A stretch of 64,000 nucleotides of DNA from JAGNRR01 sp965230665. Its GTDB lineage: Bacteria; Bacteroidota; Bacteroidia; Chitinophagales; Chitinophagaceae. Under the pieces are notes generated by a model that did no database searches, was not told the origin of the DNA, and worked only from the letters and a program-made list of their open reading frames with translations. This document shows, in pieces, positions 17,849-26,221 of the stretch. The position numbers and the translations under genes were made by a program. Position 1 is the first letter of the stretch. Each line of letters opens with the position of its first letter. The DNA is taken from assembly GCA_965230665.1 (NCBI GenBank), contig CBDDLM010000004.1, positions 558,001 through 622,000 of the forward strand, read 5' to 3'.

Positions 17849-19668
17849 GTAAGGAACATTCACATATAGACTTTGATCGTACCCTTCGAGATAAATTCGA
17901 GGACGCTGAGACTCCTACTACTCAAAATAATTGGGAGAAGTTAGAAAAGAATTTGCAAGAAACAAACCAGCCGTTTGACTCCATATTTAGAAACCGTTTT
18001 GCAGAAGAGACACTGCCACTAGACAGCCCTACTCCTGACTTTATTCAGCCAACAGATTCCAAGAATCCGAAAACTAATAAAAGGTGGAACTGGCTCTTAT
18101 GGTTACTATTGAGTACTCTGATCCCAATTGTAGCTTATAACTTCCTGAAAAAACCAAGTAGTCGAAAAGGGAGCTCAATGGTCACAAAAGAAATAGCACG
18201 CAAGGAAAAATCTAAAAAAGTTGAACAAACAAGTAACACTCCGGAATACGCGAATAGGCTAGAGGAAAACAATAGCACAACCGGTACTACAACGGACCAA
18301 CTATTAAGACCCCGGCCCGTTGTAAAAAAGCAAGGTTTTACCAAAATAGGCATACGAAGTACTACAAAAAGAAGCATCAACCAATTAACGAATTTAAAAC
18401 CTAAAGACATACTTCCTCCTTCAAAAGCGTTCATTATAGCTCCGAATAATGAGCGAAACAAAAAATCGTCGGAAAACAAAACTCATAGGACATCAAGGAT
18501 AAGCCATAACAAAATCGAGGAGCCTAATAATCTCAGCGGCAAAAAAAACCTTCGCGATTACAAAACACCTCAGACAAGAGATGGAAATGCCCAGTTAAAA
18601 GAACCGTCAAGAAACAAAATAGAGTTGGAAAAACGATCGAAACAGCGAAGTAAAATCGAGCCTAAAACGAGTTCAGGCACTAAAAACTCTCCATTAGCCA
18701 ATGGAAATATAGGTACAAGCGATCAAAAAAGGATCCCTCGATTACTATCTAAAAAAGAAAGGCGCAAGAAAAATAAAGAGGCTAAGAAAAAAGGTTCTAC
18801 ATTAAACACGAAGCCAAAAGAAATTACGGATGCCTTGGTTACAAAGTCTTCGTCTTCTGAGAAAACCTCTGATGAACAGCTCACAACAATAGATCCCACC
18901 AAACAAATAGGAAAAATTAGAATAGGCGTAGGTGCATACGCTCAACGCCCCATAACAAAAACGAGTAGTCCGAACTCTATTTATCAAACCAGATATAAAC
19001 AAGGCGAAATAAAAAAGTGGGAAGTAAACGCTGAATTACAAACGGAATACAGACTTAATCAAAAATGGTCTATAGGTTCTGGCATATCGATGTCTTCTTA
19101 TGCCACTTCGACGGGCACAAATAGTTTTGACCGAAATAAGATAAACAATATCCACCTAGATACGACGAATAAAATGTTGTTATATCAAAGCTCATTAGGA
19201 CAAGCACAGGCTAACAGTTTAAACGGCTTCGAGTTTGGACGTACCATTTTGAATAATCTCGGATCACCTAAAGACACCCTTAATAAGTTCACATATGAAG
19301 AAGTACAATCTTTCCAGTTTATTCAAATTCCATTATTTATTCAATATACAGCCGGCAAAGGTAATTTACATTATTCTATCGGAGTAGGGCCGCAGCTTTC
19401 TTTGGTTACTAAATCTAGTTCAAGCTTAGAAATTTACAACACTGCCTTTCCTAGTGATAAAGTGACGCTAACGAATTATCATAAAATAAATAAGCTACTT
19501 TGGGGAACAACGGCAAGACTAGGTTTGCATTATGATGTTTCTGATCGACTTGGAGTTTACCTGCGACCTACATTTAGTTATAGGGCTACTGACTTCAGCA
19601 AAATTTCATTACTCTCCATTTATCATCATAACCTAAGAATTCCCTTAGGAATAAATTTTATCTTTTAA
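17845..19668 (+). CDS. Membrane-anchored beta-barrel protein, putative sigma-factor partner
   Basis: 607 residues. The N-terminal 80 residues hold two related motifs (FDRTLRDKFEDAETP at 10-24 and FDSIFRNRFAEETLP at 44-58). One membrane helix follows (WNWLLWLLLSTLIPIVAYNF, 81-100), then ~230 residues of Lys/Ser/Thr-rich, probably disordered linker, and a C-terminal PorT-like outer-membrane beta-barrel domain (~360-607) ending in NFIF. Proteins of this plan are found next to ECF sigma genes in Bacteroidota; I infer that the cytoplasmic repeats contact the sigma factor while the barrel sits in the outer membrane. No classical anti-sigma zinc motif is visible. Confidence 0.75.
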   Translation: MSKEHSHIDFDRTLRDKFEDAETPTTQNNWEKLEKNLQETNQPFDSIFRNRFAEETLPLDSPTPDFIQPTDSKNPKTNKRWNWLLWLLLSTLIPIVAYNFLKKPSSRKGSSMVTKEIARKEKSKKVEQTSNTPEYANRLEENNSTTGTTTDQLLRPRPVVKKQGFTKIGIRSTTKRSINQLTNLKPKDILPPSKAFIIAPNNERNKKSSENKTHRTSRISHNKIEEPNNLSGKKNLRDYKTPQTRDGNAQLKEPSRNKIELEKRSKQRSKIEPKTSSGTKNSPLANGNIGTSDQKRIPRLLSKKERRKKNKEAKKKGSTLNTKPKEITDALVTKSSSSEKTSDEQLTTIDPTKQIGKIRIGVGAYAQRPITKTSSPNSIYQTRYKQGEIKKWEVNAELQTEYRLNQKWSIGSGISMSSYATSTGTNSFDRNKINNIHLDTTNKMLLYQSSLGQAQANSLNGFEFGRTILNNLGSPKDTLNKFTYEEVQSFQFIQIPLFIQYTAGKGNLHYSIGVGPQLSLVTKSSSSLEIYNTAFPSDKVTLTNYHKINKLLWGTTARLGLHYDVSDRLGVYLRPTFSYRATDFSKISLLSIYHHNLRIPLGINFIF

Positions 19669-19726
19669 GGGTAACCCAACCTTTCTAATATTAAAATCTC
19701 TTATTAATACAACAAAACAATAGAAC

Positions 19727-20260
19727 ATGAAAAAAATAATTCTAAATCTCACATTGGCAGTAAGCTGTATAACATTGATATTTACTGCTTGCCAACCAAA
19801 CAACCCCGATTGTCCTAATTTACAATTAAACTTTGGTGATACCTGTTTATTTAGTGCAGGGAATCAATCTTTCCCTGGCATAGTAGATTTAAATTGCAAT
19901 TGCGACACGAGCCTGTTTAATAATCCTACTCTAACATTTAATTGTCCTCAATTACAGAAGAATTTTGGTGACAATTGTATATTAGGTGGTGTAAGTGGAA
20001 CAATTGACAGTAGTTGTAATTGTGATACTACGTTGTCCAATACCCCAGTATTCGATTGTCCCTTAATTCAAAAGAACTTTGGTGATAATTGCATACTAGG
20101 TGGAGTAAATGGAGTTATTGATAATAACTGTAATTGCGATACCACCGGTAATCCAGCTTCAATATGGGACTGCCCAACGTTGCAGTTAAACATCGGAGAT
20201 AGTTGTAATCTAAATACACTTTTCCCCGGAATTGTAGATTCAAATTGTAACTGTATTTAA
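19727..20260 (+). CDS. Cysteine-repeat lipoprotein
   Basis: 177 residues. A lipoprotein signal ends at Cys22 (LIFTACQPN). The remainder is four copies of a ~37-residue unit with the pattern CP-x-x-Q-x-N-(F/I)-G-D-x-C ... G-x-(I/V)-D-x-x-C-N-C, four cysteines per unit, likely two disulfides each. Similar CP...GDxC...CxC units occur in surface proteins of Bacteroidota, with no known function. It lies 58 bases after the sigma/barrel pair in the same direction and ends at a strong terminator, so it is probably the last gene of that transcript or a target of the sigma factor. Confidence 0.8.
   Translation: MKKIILNLTLAVSCITLIFTACQPNNPDCPNLQLNFGDTCLFSAGNQSFPGIVDLNCNCDTSLFNNPTLTFNCPQLQKNFGDNCILGGVSGTIDSSCNCDTTLSNTPVFDCPLIQKNFGDNCILGGVNGVIDNNCNCDTTGNPASIWDCPTLQLNIGDSCNLNTLFPGIVDSNCNCI
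19811..20254 (+). repeat. Four tandem cysteine-rich coding repeats
   Basis: The units lie at 19811-19903, 19943-20023, 20057-20137 and 20171-20254. Units 2 and 3 are the closest to each other (shared QKNFGDNCILGGV); units 1 and 4 share LQLN and a longer central loop without GG. This suggests duplication of an inner unit. Confidence 0.85.
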
Positions 20261-20281
20261 GGAACAACAAGATTTATAGAA

Positions 20282-20310
20282 AAAAGGGTCAACATGATGT
20301 TGACCCTTTT
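20282..20310. terminator. Bidirectional rho-independent terminator
   Basis: 13-bp perfect stem (20282-20294 with 20298-20310) with a 3-nt loop; the arms begin with AAAA and end with TTTT, so it can stop both the lipoprotein transcript and the convergent purE transcript. Confidence 0.9.
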
Positions 20311-20311
20311 A

Positions 20312-20830
20312 TTATTTTAATTTCTTAGCCAATACCGCCTTTTCCATCTTGACTTTGTAAGCCACCATTTTATCAGAAAGCTTTTCATCAGCCGTTGCCA
20401 GTATTTGCGTCGCTAATATGCCTGCATTTCTTGCAGCATTCACAGCAACGGTTGCAACAGGCACCCCATTGGGCATTTGCAAAATAGAAAGCATAGAATC
20501 CCAACCATCGATACTATTAGAGCTTTTAATCGGCACTCCGATCACAGGAAGAGAAGTCAAACTCGCAACCATACCAGGCAAGTGAGCAGCACCTCCTGCC
20601 CCTGCAATTATTACTTTAATTCCCCTGTCTTTAGCCGTTTCGGCATACGTCGCCATCCATTTTGGCGTTCGGTGTGCACTAACCACTTTAGCCTCAAGCT
20701 TAATACCAAAGCTTTTAAGAATTGCTGCTGCTTCTTTCATAATAGGCCAATCGCTATCGCTCCCCATGATTACTCCAACTACCGGCTTACTAGCTGTTGA
20801 CTTTTTACTTGCACTTGTTCTTTTACCCAT
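20312..20830 (-). CDS. purE: N5-carboxyaminoimidazole ribonucleotide mutase
   Basis: 172 residues. The class I PurE signature VVGVIMGSDSDWPIM (17-31), SAHRTPKWM and IAGAGGAAHLPGMVA are intact. PurE moves the carboxylate of N5-CAIR to give CAIR in purine synthesis, using the product of PurK, encoded just upstream. The first ~16 residues (MGKRTSASKKSTASKP) are an extra basic tail; no other start codon exists before the conserved core, so the gene overlaps purK by 52 bases. Confidence 0.96.
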   Translation of the reverse strand: MGKRTSASKKSTASKPVVGVIMGSDSDWPIMKEAAAILKSFGIKLEAKVVSAHRTPKWMATYAETAKDRGIKVIIAGAGGAAHLPGMVASLTSLPVIGVPIKSSNSIDGWDSMLSILQMPNGVPVATVAVNAARNAGILATQILATADEKLSDKMVAYKVKMEKAVLAKKLK

Positions 20831-21942
20831 AAGGCTATTTTTTTTGCTTGTTCTAAGTTGTTATTTGTTACTGTAATATGCCCCATCTTTCTGAAGGGCT
20901 TGGTTTGTTTTTTTCCGTAAATATGAATGTGAACACCCTCTTTCTCCAAGACCTCTTGAAGTCCTTTATAAATAACATCACCAGAATAATCAGTATGACC
21001 GAGTAAGTTAACCATAGCGGAGGATAGGTTTATAGCCGTTTCACCTAAGGGTAAGTTTAGAATACCTCTCAGATGTTGCTCGTACTGACTTGTGCTACAG
21101 GACTCTATAGTTTGATGCCCAGAATTATGGGGTCTAGGTGCAACCTCATTAATAATAATATCATCGTCCTTCGTAATAAAGAACTCAACAGCTAACAATC
21201 CACAGATACCCATCTTCTCAATAAGCTCCTCTGCCATGCGCTGTGCTTTATCTTGTAGATAATTATCTATATCAGCAGGAAATAAAAGTACATCAAGCAA
21301 GTTTGCCTCATGGTTAAACTCCATTGCACATGGTTTATAACTTGTAATTTCACCATTAGTGTTCCGAGCTGCAATCACAGCTATTTCTAACTTGATATCG
21401 ACAAGCTCTTCTATTACAGATGCAGTATCCATAATCTTATCCATGTCATTTTCAGTTGCAATTACCGAAACACCTTTCCCATCATAACCGTCTGTTCTAC
21501 TTTTCTGCACAAAAGGTATTTGTATTCTACCAGCATTTAAACCCTTAAGAATATCAGCCTTATCGTCAAATAGTTCGAAGGGAGATGTTGGCAATTTATG
21601 CTCAGCATAAAATTGCTTTTGCAGCCCCTTATCCTTAATAAGTGCAATAGCCGCTGGGCGCGGGTGAACAACCTTACCTTCATCTTCTAACTTTTGTAAA
21701 GCGTCTGTATTAACATTTTCAATTTCGATCGTTAAATAATCACAATCCTTACCGAAATTATAAACAGTATCAAAATCAAGAAGGCTCCCTTGAACAAATT
21801 CATTGCATAAGTAGCGCGATGGCGCATGTTCTGATGGATCCAAGACTTTCGTATGAATATCCCATTGATTGGTTTTCGCAAGCAACATTTTACCTAGTTG
21901 CCCCCCTCCTACAATTCCTAATTTCTTTTGCTGACTGAACAT
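20779..21942 (-). CDS. purK: 5-(carboxyamino)imidazole ribonucleotide synthase
   Basis: 387 residues of the ATP-grasp superfamily: N-terminal KLGIVGGGQLGKMLL, the ATP-binding PFVQKSRTDGYDGKGVSV and EVAPRPHNSGH near the active site. It carboxylates AIR with bicarbonate and ATP. The start is the ATG at 21942 (MFSQQKKLG); a TTG at 21960 is part of the -7 box. First gene of a purK-purE operon divergent from uvrD. Confidence 0.96.
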   Translation of the reverse strand: MFSQQKKLGIVGGGQLGKMLLAKTNQWDIHTKVLDPSEHAPSRYLCNEFVQGSLLDFDTVYNFGKDCDYLTIEIENVNTDALQKLEDEGKVVHPRPAAIALIKDKGLQKQFYAEHKLPTSPFELFDDKADILKGLNAGRIQIPFVQKSRTDGYDGKGVSVIATENDMDKIMDTASVIEELVDIKLEIAVIAARNTNGEITSYKPCAMEFNHEANLLDVLLFPADIDNYLQDKAQRMAEELIEKMGICGLLAVEFFITKDDDIIINEVAPRPHNSGHQTIESCSTSQYEQHLRGILNLPLGETAINLSSAMVNLLGHTDYSGDVIYKGLQEVLEKEGVHIHIYGKKQTKPFRKMGHITVTNNNLEQAKKIALWVKEQVQVKSQQLVSR

Positions 21943-21957
21943 ATTTTTATGGTAGCG

Positions 21958-21965
21958 CAAAGGTA
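21958..21965 (-). promoter_or_regulatory. -7 promoter box TACCTTTG for purK-purE
   Basis: Perfect TAnnTTTG on the minus strand, 15 nt before the purK ATG at 21942. It contains the TTG that opens a longer but spurious frame. Confidence 0.6.
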
Positions 21966-22033
21966 GTTTATTTATAAGAATGAAGTGTTCACAACTCCTG
22001 CATAAATGAAAATGCTAAGAGAGGTGTAGAGGT

Positions 22034-22041
22034 TAAATTTG
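22034..22041 (+). promoter_or_regulatory. -7 promoter box TAAATTTG for uvrD-recX-amidase
   Basis: Perfect TAnnTTTG ending only 5 nt before the ATG at 22047, implying a leaderless helicase transcript. Confidence 0.65.
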
Positions 22042-22046
22042 CGTCA

Positions 22047-24305
22047 ATGCAAGATTATATAAAGGAGTTGAACCCGCAGCAACAGGAAGCTGTACTGCAT
22101 ACCGAAGGCCCACTCATGATAGTAGCTGGAGCTGGTAGTGGTAAAACTAAAGTCCTGACAACTCGGATTGCACACCTGATTAACAAGCCCACCGACCCTT
22201 TTAGAATCTTAGCACTTACCTTTACGAACAAGGCCGCTCGAGAAATGAAAGAGCGAATTGAGAAAATCCTTGGCAATGCATCGGCAAGGAGTCTATTTAT
22301 TGGTACATTTCATAGCATTTTTGCACGCATCCTAAGAGCTGAAGCCGAAAAGTTAGGCTATCCTAGCAACTTTACCATTTATGATACTGATGATGCTAAA
22401 TCTGTTATCAAATCCATTGTAAAGGGTATGAACCTTGATGATAAACATTATAAGGCAAATATTATTTATAATAGAATATCTGCGGCAAAAAACAGTTTAT
22501 ACACATGGGAAGATTATCAAGCCGACCCTGATATTAAAAACGAGGACTATCAATCAAAACGTCCGGAGATTGGAAAAATCTTTGAATATTATAGCAAACA
22601 GTGTTTTAAGAACGGAGCCATGGATTTTGATGATCTGTTGGTTAATATGTATCTCCTATTAACCTCTAACCCTGAAGCATTATCGAAGTATCAACATAAG
22701 TTCCAGTACATTTTAATCGATGAGTATCAAGATACCAACACGGCCCAATATCATATTATCAAACTCCTTGGAGCAAGGCATGAAAACATTTGCGTAGTAG
22801 GCGATGATGCACAAAGTATTTACTCATTTCGAGGAGCAAGTGTAAAAAACATCTTTATGTTTCAAAAGGATTATGAAGATGTAAAAATTATCAAACTAGA
22901 ACAAAACTATCGTAGCACAAATAGTATACTTATGGCTGCTAACGCAGTGATAGAGCATAATTCTAAACAAATCAAAAAAGAACTTTGGACGGATAAAGGC
23001 GATGGAAATAAACTGCGTGTGATTTGTACGTTTACAGATAATGATGAGGGGAAATTTGTAGCGGAAAGCATTAAAGAAGAACAGCTTCGAAATCATTTTA
23101 GCAATAAAGATTATGCCATTCTGTACCGAACAAATGCGCAAAGTAGGTCTTTTGAAGAAAATCTAAGAAGACATAACATCCCTTATAGGATATATGGCGG
23201 CCTGTCTTTCTATCAGCGTAAGGAAATCAAAGACTTTGTGGCCTATCTCCGAGTAATTGTAAACCCTCAAGATCAAGAAAGTATTAAACGTATTATCAAT
23301 TATCCCACAAGGGGTATTGGAAAAACTTCTACAGACAAGATAACGGTTTTAGCTGCTGAAAATGGGATTACCTTTTGGGAAGTTTTGGAACGTATTAGAG
23401 AATTTGGGTTTACAGGTAGAACGGCTAATTCTATTGAGGCTTTTGTACTCATGATTAAGTCGTTTCGTATCCTTCTAGAAACTAAAAACGCTTATGATGT
23501 AGCAGAAGAAGTTGGCAAGTCAACAGGTATCGTTAAAGAGCTTTACAAAGAAGGAACCGTTGAAGATCTTTCTCGTTATGAAAATGTACAAGAATTATTG
23601 AATGCCATCAAGGAATTTACTGAAACACCTGACGACGAAGGTGAACTGCTTGATAAAACACTTGGAAGCTATCTACAACAGATTACGTTGCTTACAGATG
23701 CCGACAAGGAAGACCCAGAAAATCAAAATGTGGTTACGCTTATGACCATTCACGCAAGTAAAGGTTTGGAATTTCCAAACGTTTTCGTTGTTGGCACAGA
23801 AGAAAACTTGTTTCCAAGCCAAATGAGTATGTATGACAAAGATGACTTGGAAGAAGAACGTCGTCTCTTTTATGTAGCCATTACACGCGCAGAAAAGAAC
23901 GTTTGGTTAACCTATGCAAATCATCGCTATCGCTTCGGTCAATTGGTATCAAACGAACCTAGTCGTTTTCTTGAAGAGTTACCGCAACAGTATTTAGATT
24001 TAAGCAAAGCTAAAAAGGCCCGAAACAAAGCGATGGCAGGTGAACGCCCACGTACGACTCGGTTTATTAGCCAGAAAAAAACGAGTAATCCTAATTTAAA
24101 GAAAAAAGTAGACCCAAGTTTCGTTCCAGACAGTCCAAACGATATGGAAGAAGGGATGAAGATAGAACACCAACGCTTTGGTATCGGCAAAATAGAACAA
24201 CTAGAAGGTCCAGTTGCAAATCGGATTGCTACGATTAGTTTTGGCGGATTAGGTAAAAAGAAAATAATGCTAAACTATGCCAAGCTGCGTATCGTAAACT
24301 CATGA
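22047..24305 (+). CDS. UvrD/PcrA-type superfamily 1 DNA helicase
   Basis: 752 residues with all SF1A motifs: Q motif LNPQQQEAVLHTEGP, Walker A GAGSGKT (28-34), motif Ia TFTNKAAREMKER, motif II ILIDEYQDTN, motif III VVGDDAQSIYSFRGA, motif IV NYRS, motif V TIHASKGLEFPNVFVVG and motif VI VAITRAEKNVWL. The end carries a Tudor-like QRFGIGKIEQLEG, as in PcrA. It unwinds DNA 3' to 5' in repair and in removal of stalled complexes. It overlaps recX by 4 bases. Confidence 0.95.
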   Translation: MQDYIKELNPQQQEAVLHTEGPLMIVAGAGSGKTKVLTTRIAHLINKPTDPFRILALTFTNKAAREMKERIEKILGNASARSLFIGTFHSIFARILRAEAEKLGYPSNFTIYDTDDAKSVIKSIVKGMNLDDKHYKANIIYNRISAAKNSLYTWEDYQADPDIKNEDYQSKRPEIGKIFEYYSKQCFKNGAMDFDDLLVNMYLLLTSNPEALSKYQHKFQYILIDEYQDTNTAQYHIIKLLGARHENICVVGDDAQSIYSFRGASVKNIFMFQKDYEDVKIIKLEQNYRSTNSILMAANAVIEHNSKQIKKELWTDKGDGNKLRVICTFTDNDEGKFVAESIKEEQLRNHFSNKDYAILYRTNAQSRSFEENLRRHNIPYRIYGGLSFYQRKEIKDFVAYLRVIVNPQDQESIKRIINYPTRGIGKTSTDKITVLAAENGITFWEVLERIREFGFTGRTANSIEAFVLMIKSFRILLETKNAYDVAEEVGKSTGIVKELYKEGTVEDLSRYENVQELLNAIKEFTETPDDEGELLDKTLGSYLQQITLLTDADKEDPENQNVVTLMTIHASKGLEFPNVFVVGTEENLFPSQMSMYDKDDLEEERRLFYVAITRAEKNVWLTYANHRYRFGQLVSNEPSRFLEELPQQYLDLSKAKKARNKAMAGERPRTTRFISQKKTSNPNLKKKVDPSFVPDSPNDMEEGMKIEHQRFGIGKIEQLEGPVANRIATISFGGLGKKKIMLNYAKLRIVNS

Positions 24306-24751
24306 GTCGAACTATAGAAGAACAGATAAAACACTACTGCGCTTACCAAGAACGCAGCCATTATGAGACTCAAAAAAAGCTCTATGAATTAGGCGCTAAT
24401 AAAGAAGAAGCCGACGAACTTATTGCTGTATTGATTCAAGAAAACTACTTAAACGAAGAACGATATGCTAAAGCTTACGCGGGAGGTAAGTTTAGAATGA
24501 AACAATGGGGCAAACAAAAGATAATACAGGGACTCAAGAAACAATATATCTCTGACTACTGTATAAAAAAAGGATTAGCCGAGATAGACGATAGAGATTA
24601 TAAGAAAGTCCTACAAGCCCTTTTTGAAAAAAAAAGTAGAACGCTAACAAAGGATGAAAACAAGTTTAGTCGAATGGCAAAAATTAAAGCGTATCTTGTT
24701 CAAAAGGGATATAGCTATGAGGATATAAATCCCTTACTTCAAAATGTATAA
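24302..24751 (+). CDS. recX: Regulatory protein RecX
   Basis: 149 residues, three-helix repeats typical of RecX: YCAYQERSHYETQKKLYELG, LIQENYLNEERYAKAYAGGKFRMKQWGKQKI and KIKAYLVQKGYSYEDI. RecX binds RecA filaments and limits strand exchange. recA is not in the window; here recX is translationally coupled to the helicase gene, giving a DNA-repair context. Confidence 0.92.
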   Translation: MSRTIEEQIKHYCAYQERSHYETQKKLYELGANKEEADELIAVLIQENYLNEERYAKAYAGGKFRMKQWGKQKIIQGLKKQYISDYCIKKGLAEIDDRDYKKVLQALFEKKSRTLTKDENKFSRMAKIKAYLVQKGYSYEDINPLLQNV

Positions 24752-24753
24752 TT

Positions 24754-25530
24754 ATGGCAACACTCACTTTTACACTTATTCAATCTAACCTGCATTGGGA
24801 AGACGCAGAAAAGAATCGATCCATGTTTCAAAAAAAGATTGAACAAATTCGAGAAAAAAAACAGGTTGTCATTTTACCTGAAATGTTTACAACGGGTTTT
24901 AGTATGAATCCTAGTACGCTAAGTGAAGAAATGAATGGACCCACTGTCGAATGGATGAAGGAACAAGCGGCCATTCATAAAATAATTCTTTGCGGTAGTT
25001 TAATTATTCAAGATGCTGGGCAATATTACAACCGGTTTTTATGGGTATTGCCATCAGGCAAGGTAGCGCACTATGACAAGAGACATTTATTTTCTTACGC
25101 CGGTGAAGACGCCGAATTCACTCCAGGCAAACAAAGAATTATAGTACAGGTCAATGGGTGGCGAATTCTATTACAGGTATGTTATGATCTAAGATTTCCC
25201 GTATATGCTAGACAACAAAATGCAAATGAATATGATGCTATTATTTATGTAGCCAATTGGCCCAAAAAACGAGTTGAAGCTTGGGATACTTTACTAAAAG
25301 CAAGAGCAATAGAAAACCAATGTTTCACTCTGGGTGTTAATCGTGTCGGGACAGACGGACTTTTATTTGATTACAATGGCAGCTCAGGTGTATATGACCC
25401 TTTGGGTAATAAGTTGTATAACAAAAAAGTGGAAGAGGATCTCTTTACGATTACACTTAACAGAGAAGAAGTTGATGTAGTAAGAGAAAAACTACCATTT
25501 CAAAAGGACAAGGATTCATTTACCCTATAA
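24754..25530 (+). CDS. Omega-amidase / nitrilase-family hydrolase (YafV-like)
   Basis: 258 residues. The catalytic triad is Glu43 (LPEMFTTGF), Lys109 (HYDKRHLFSYAGE) and Cys143 (LLQVCYDLRFP). The ITGNR-like stretch VNRVG and the length fit omega-amidase YafV/Nit2, which hydrolyses alpha-ketoglutaramate and alpha-ketosuccinamate, a repair role in amino-acid metabolism. It starts 2 bases after recX; its end overlaps the convergent methyltransferase gene by 11 bases. Confidence 0.9.
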   Translation: MATLTFTLIQSNLHWEDAEKNRSMFQKKIEQIREKKQVVILPEMFTTGFSMNPSTLSEEMNGPTVEWMKEQAAIHKIILCGSLIIQDAGQYYNRFLWVLPSGKVAHYDKRHLFSYAGEDAEFTPGKQRIIVQVNGWRILLQVCYDLRFPVYARQQNANEYDAIIYVANWPKKRVEAWDTLLKARAIENQCFTLGVNRVGTDGLLFDYNGSSGVYDPLGNKLYNKKVEEDLFTITLNREEVDVVREKLPFQKDKDSFTL

Positions 25531-26071
25531 GACAGGTAAAAATCAAAGCAGGTGGCGTATTACGAACCGTAAAGTCTACCATTACCTTATTAAAAACTTT
25601 TTTTAGGTATACATACTTACCCAAAGTATATTGATATTGAATAAAAGCGCCTTCCTCAGATAAGTAGGTAGGAACTTTATCAAATAGAGATTCAATTTCA
25701 TTTTGCTTAAACAATGAAAGGGGTAAGCTAGAAATAATATAATCCACCTTCTCAACCCCGAGTTCCAGGAGTAATGCATCAAAATCAAAAGCAGACGCGC
25801 AATGCAGCTCTAAATTCTCAAAGGCTTTAAAACGCTCCCGGCTATACTCGCAGAGGTTTTCGTTAATCTCTAATGCAATAACCCGGCAAGAAGGGTTTAC
25901 TTTAGTCAAAATCTCCTCCGTAATACACCCATCTCCTACTCCAAACTCCAGAATTACTTTAGCAGATTCAAAATCAACGTGTTGCAAGCATTTCTTTATT
26001 AAATACTTACTGCTCGGGCGGATACTTCCGCTCGTCTTTATGTTTTTAATCGCCTCTTTAAAAAACTTCAA
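25520..26071 (-). CDS. SAM-dependent methyltransferase, phospholipid N-methyltransferase-like
   Basis: 183 residues. The N-terminus has IKTSGSIRPSSKYLIKKC, then the SAM motif VILEFGVGDGCITEEIL and a motif IV-like DYIISSLPLSLF. This is the layout of the PmtA/KsgA-like group in which the N-terminal Ser-Arg-Pro segment precedes motif I. A lipid amine is a reasonable substrate by family, but rRNA or a small molecule is possible. Confidence 0.78.
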   Translation of the reverse strand: MKFFKEAIKNIKTSGSIRPSSKYLIKKCLQHVDFESAKVILEFGVGDGCITEEILTKVNPSCRVIALEINENLCEYSRERFKAFENLELHCASAFDFDALLLELGVEKVDYIISSLPLSLFKQNEIESLFDKVPTYLSEEGAFIQYQYTLGKYVYLKKVFNKVMVDFTVRNTPPALIFTCLIG

Positions 26072-26221
26072 TACGCTGATTTATAATTCAATGATAAGGT
26101 GTTTTTTTCTTATTTCATCATGCGATTCGTTATTCCTTTTATAATTCATAAAGGAATCTTAAATTAAAGTAATTTTATACTAAACTCATCCTTTTAATTG
26201 TTCTTATCTTAAAGATTTACT

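Noticed and set aside
18135..18479. 114-codon open frame antisense to the barrel-linker protein
   Set aside because: Arises from the low-complexity Lys/Ser-rich linker; the hydrophobic look is the reverse complement of Lys codons.
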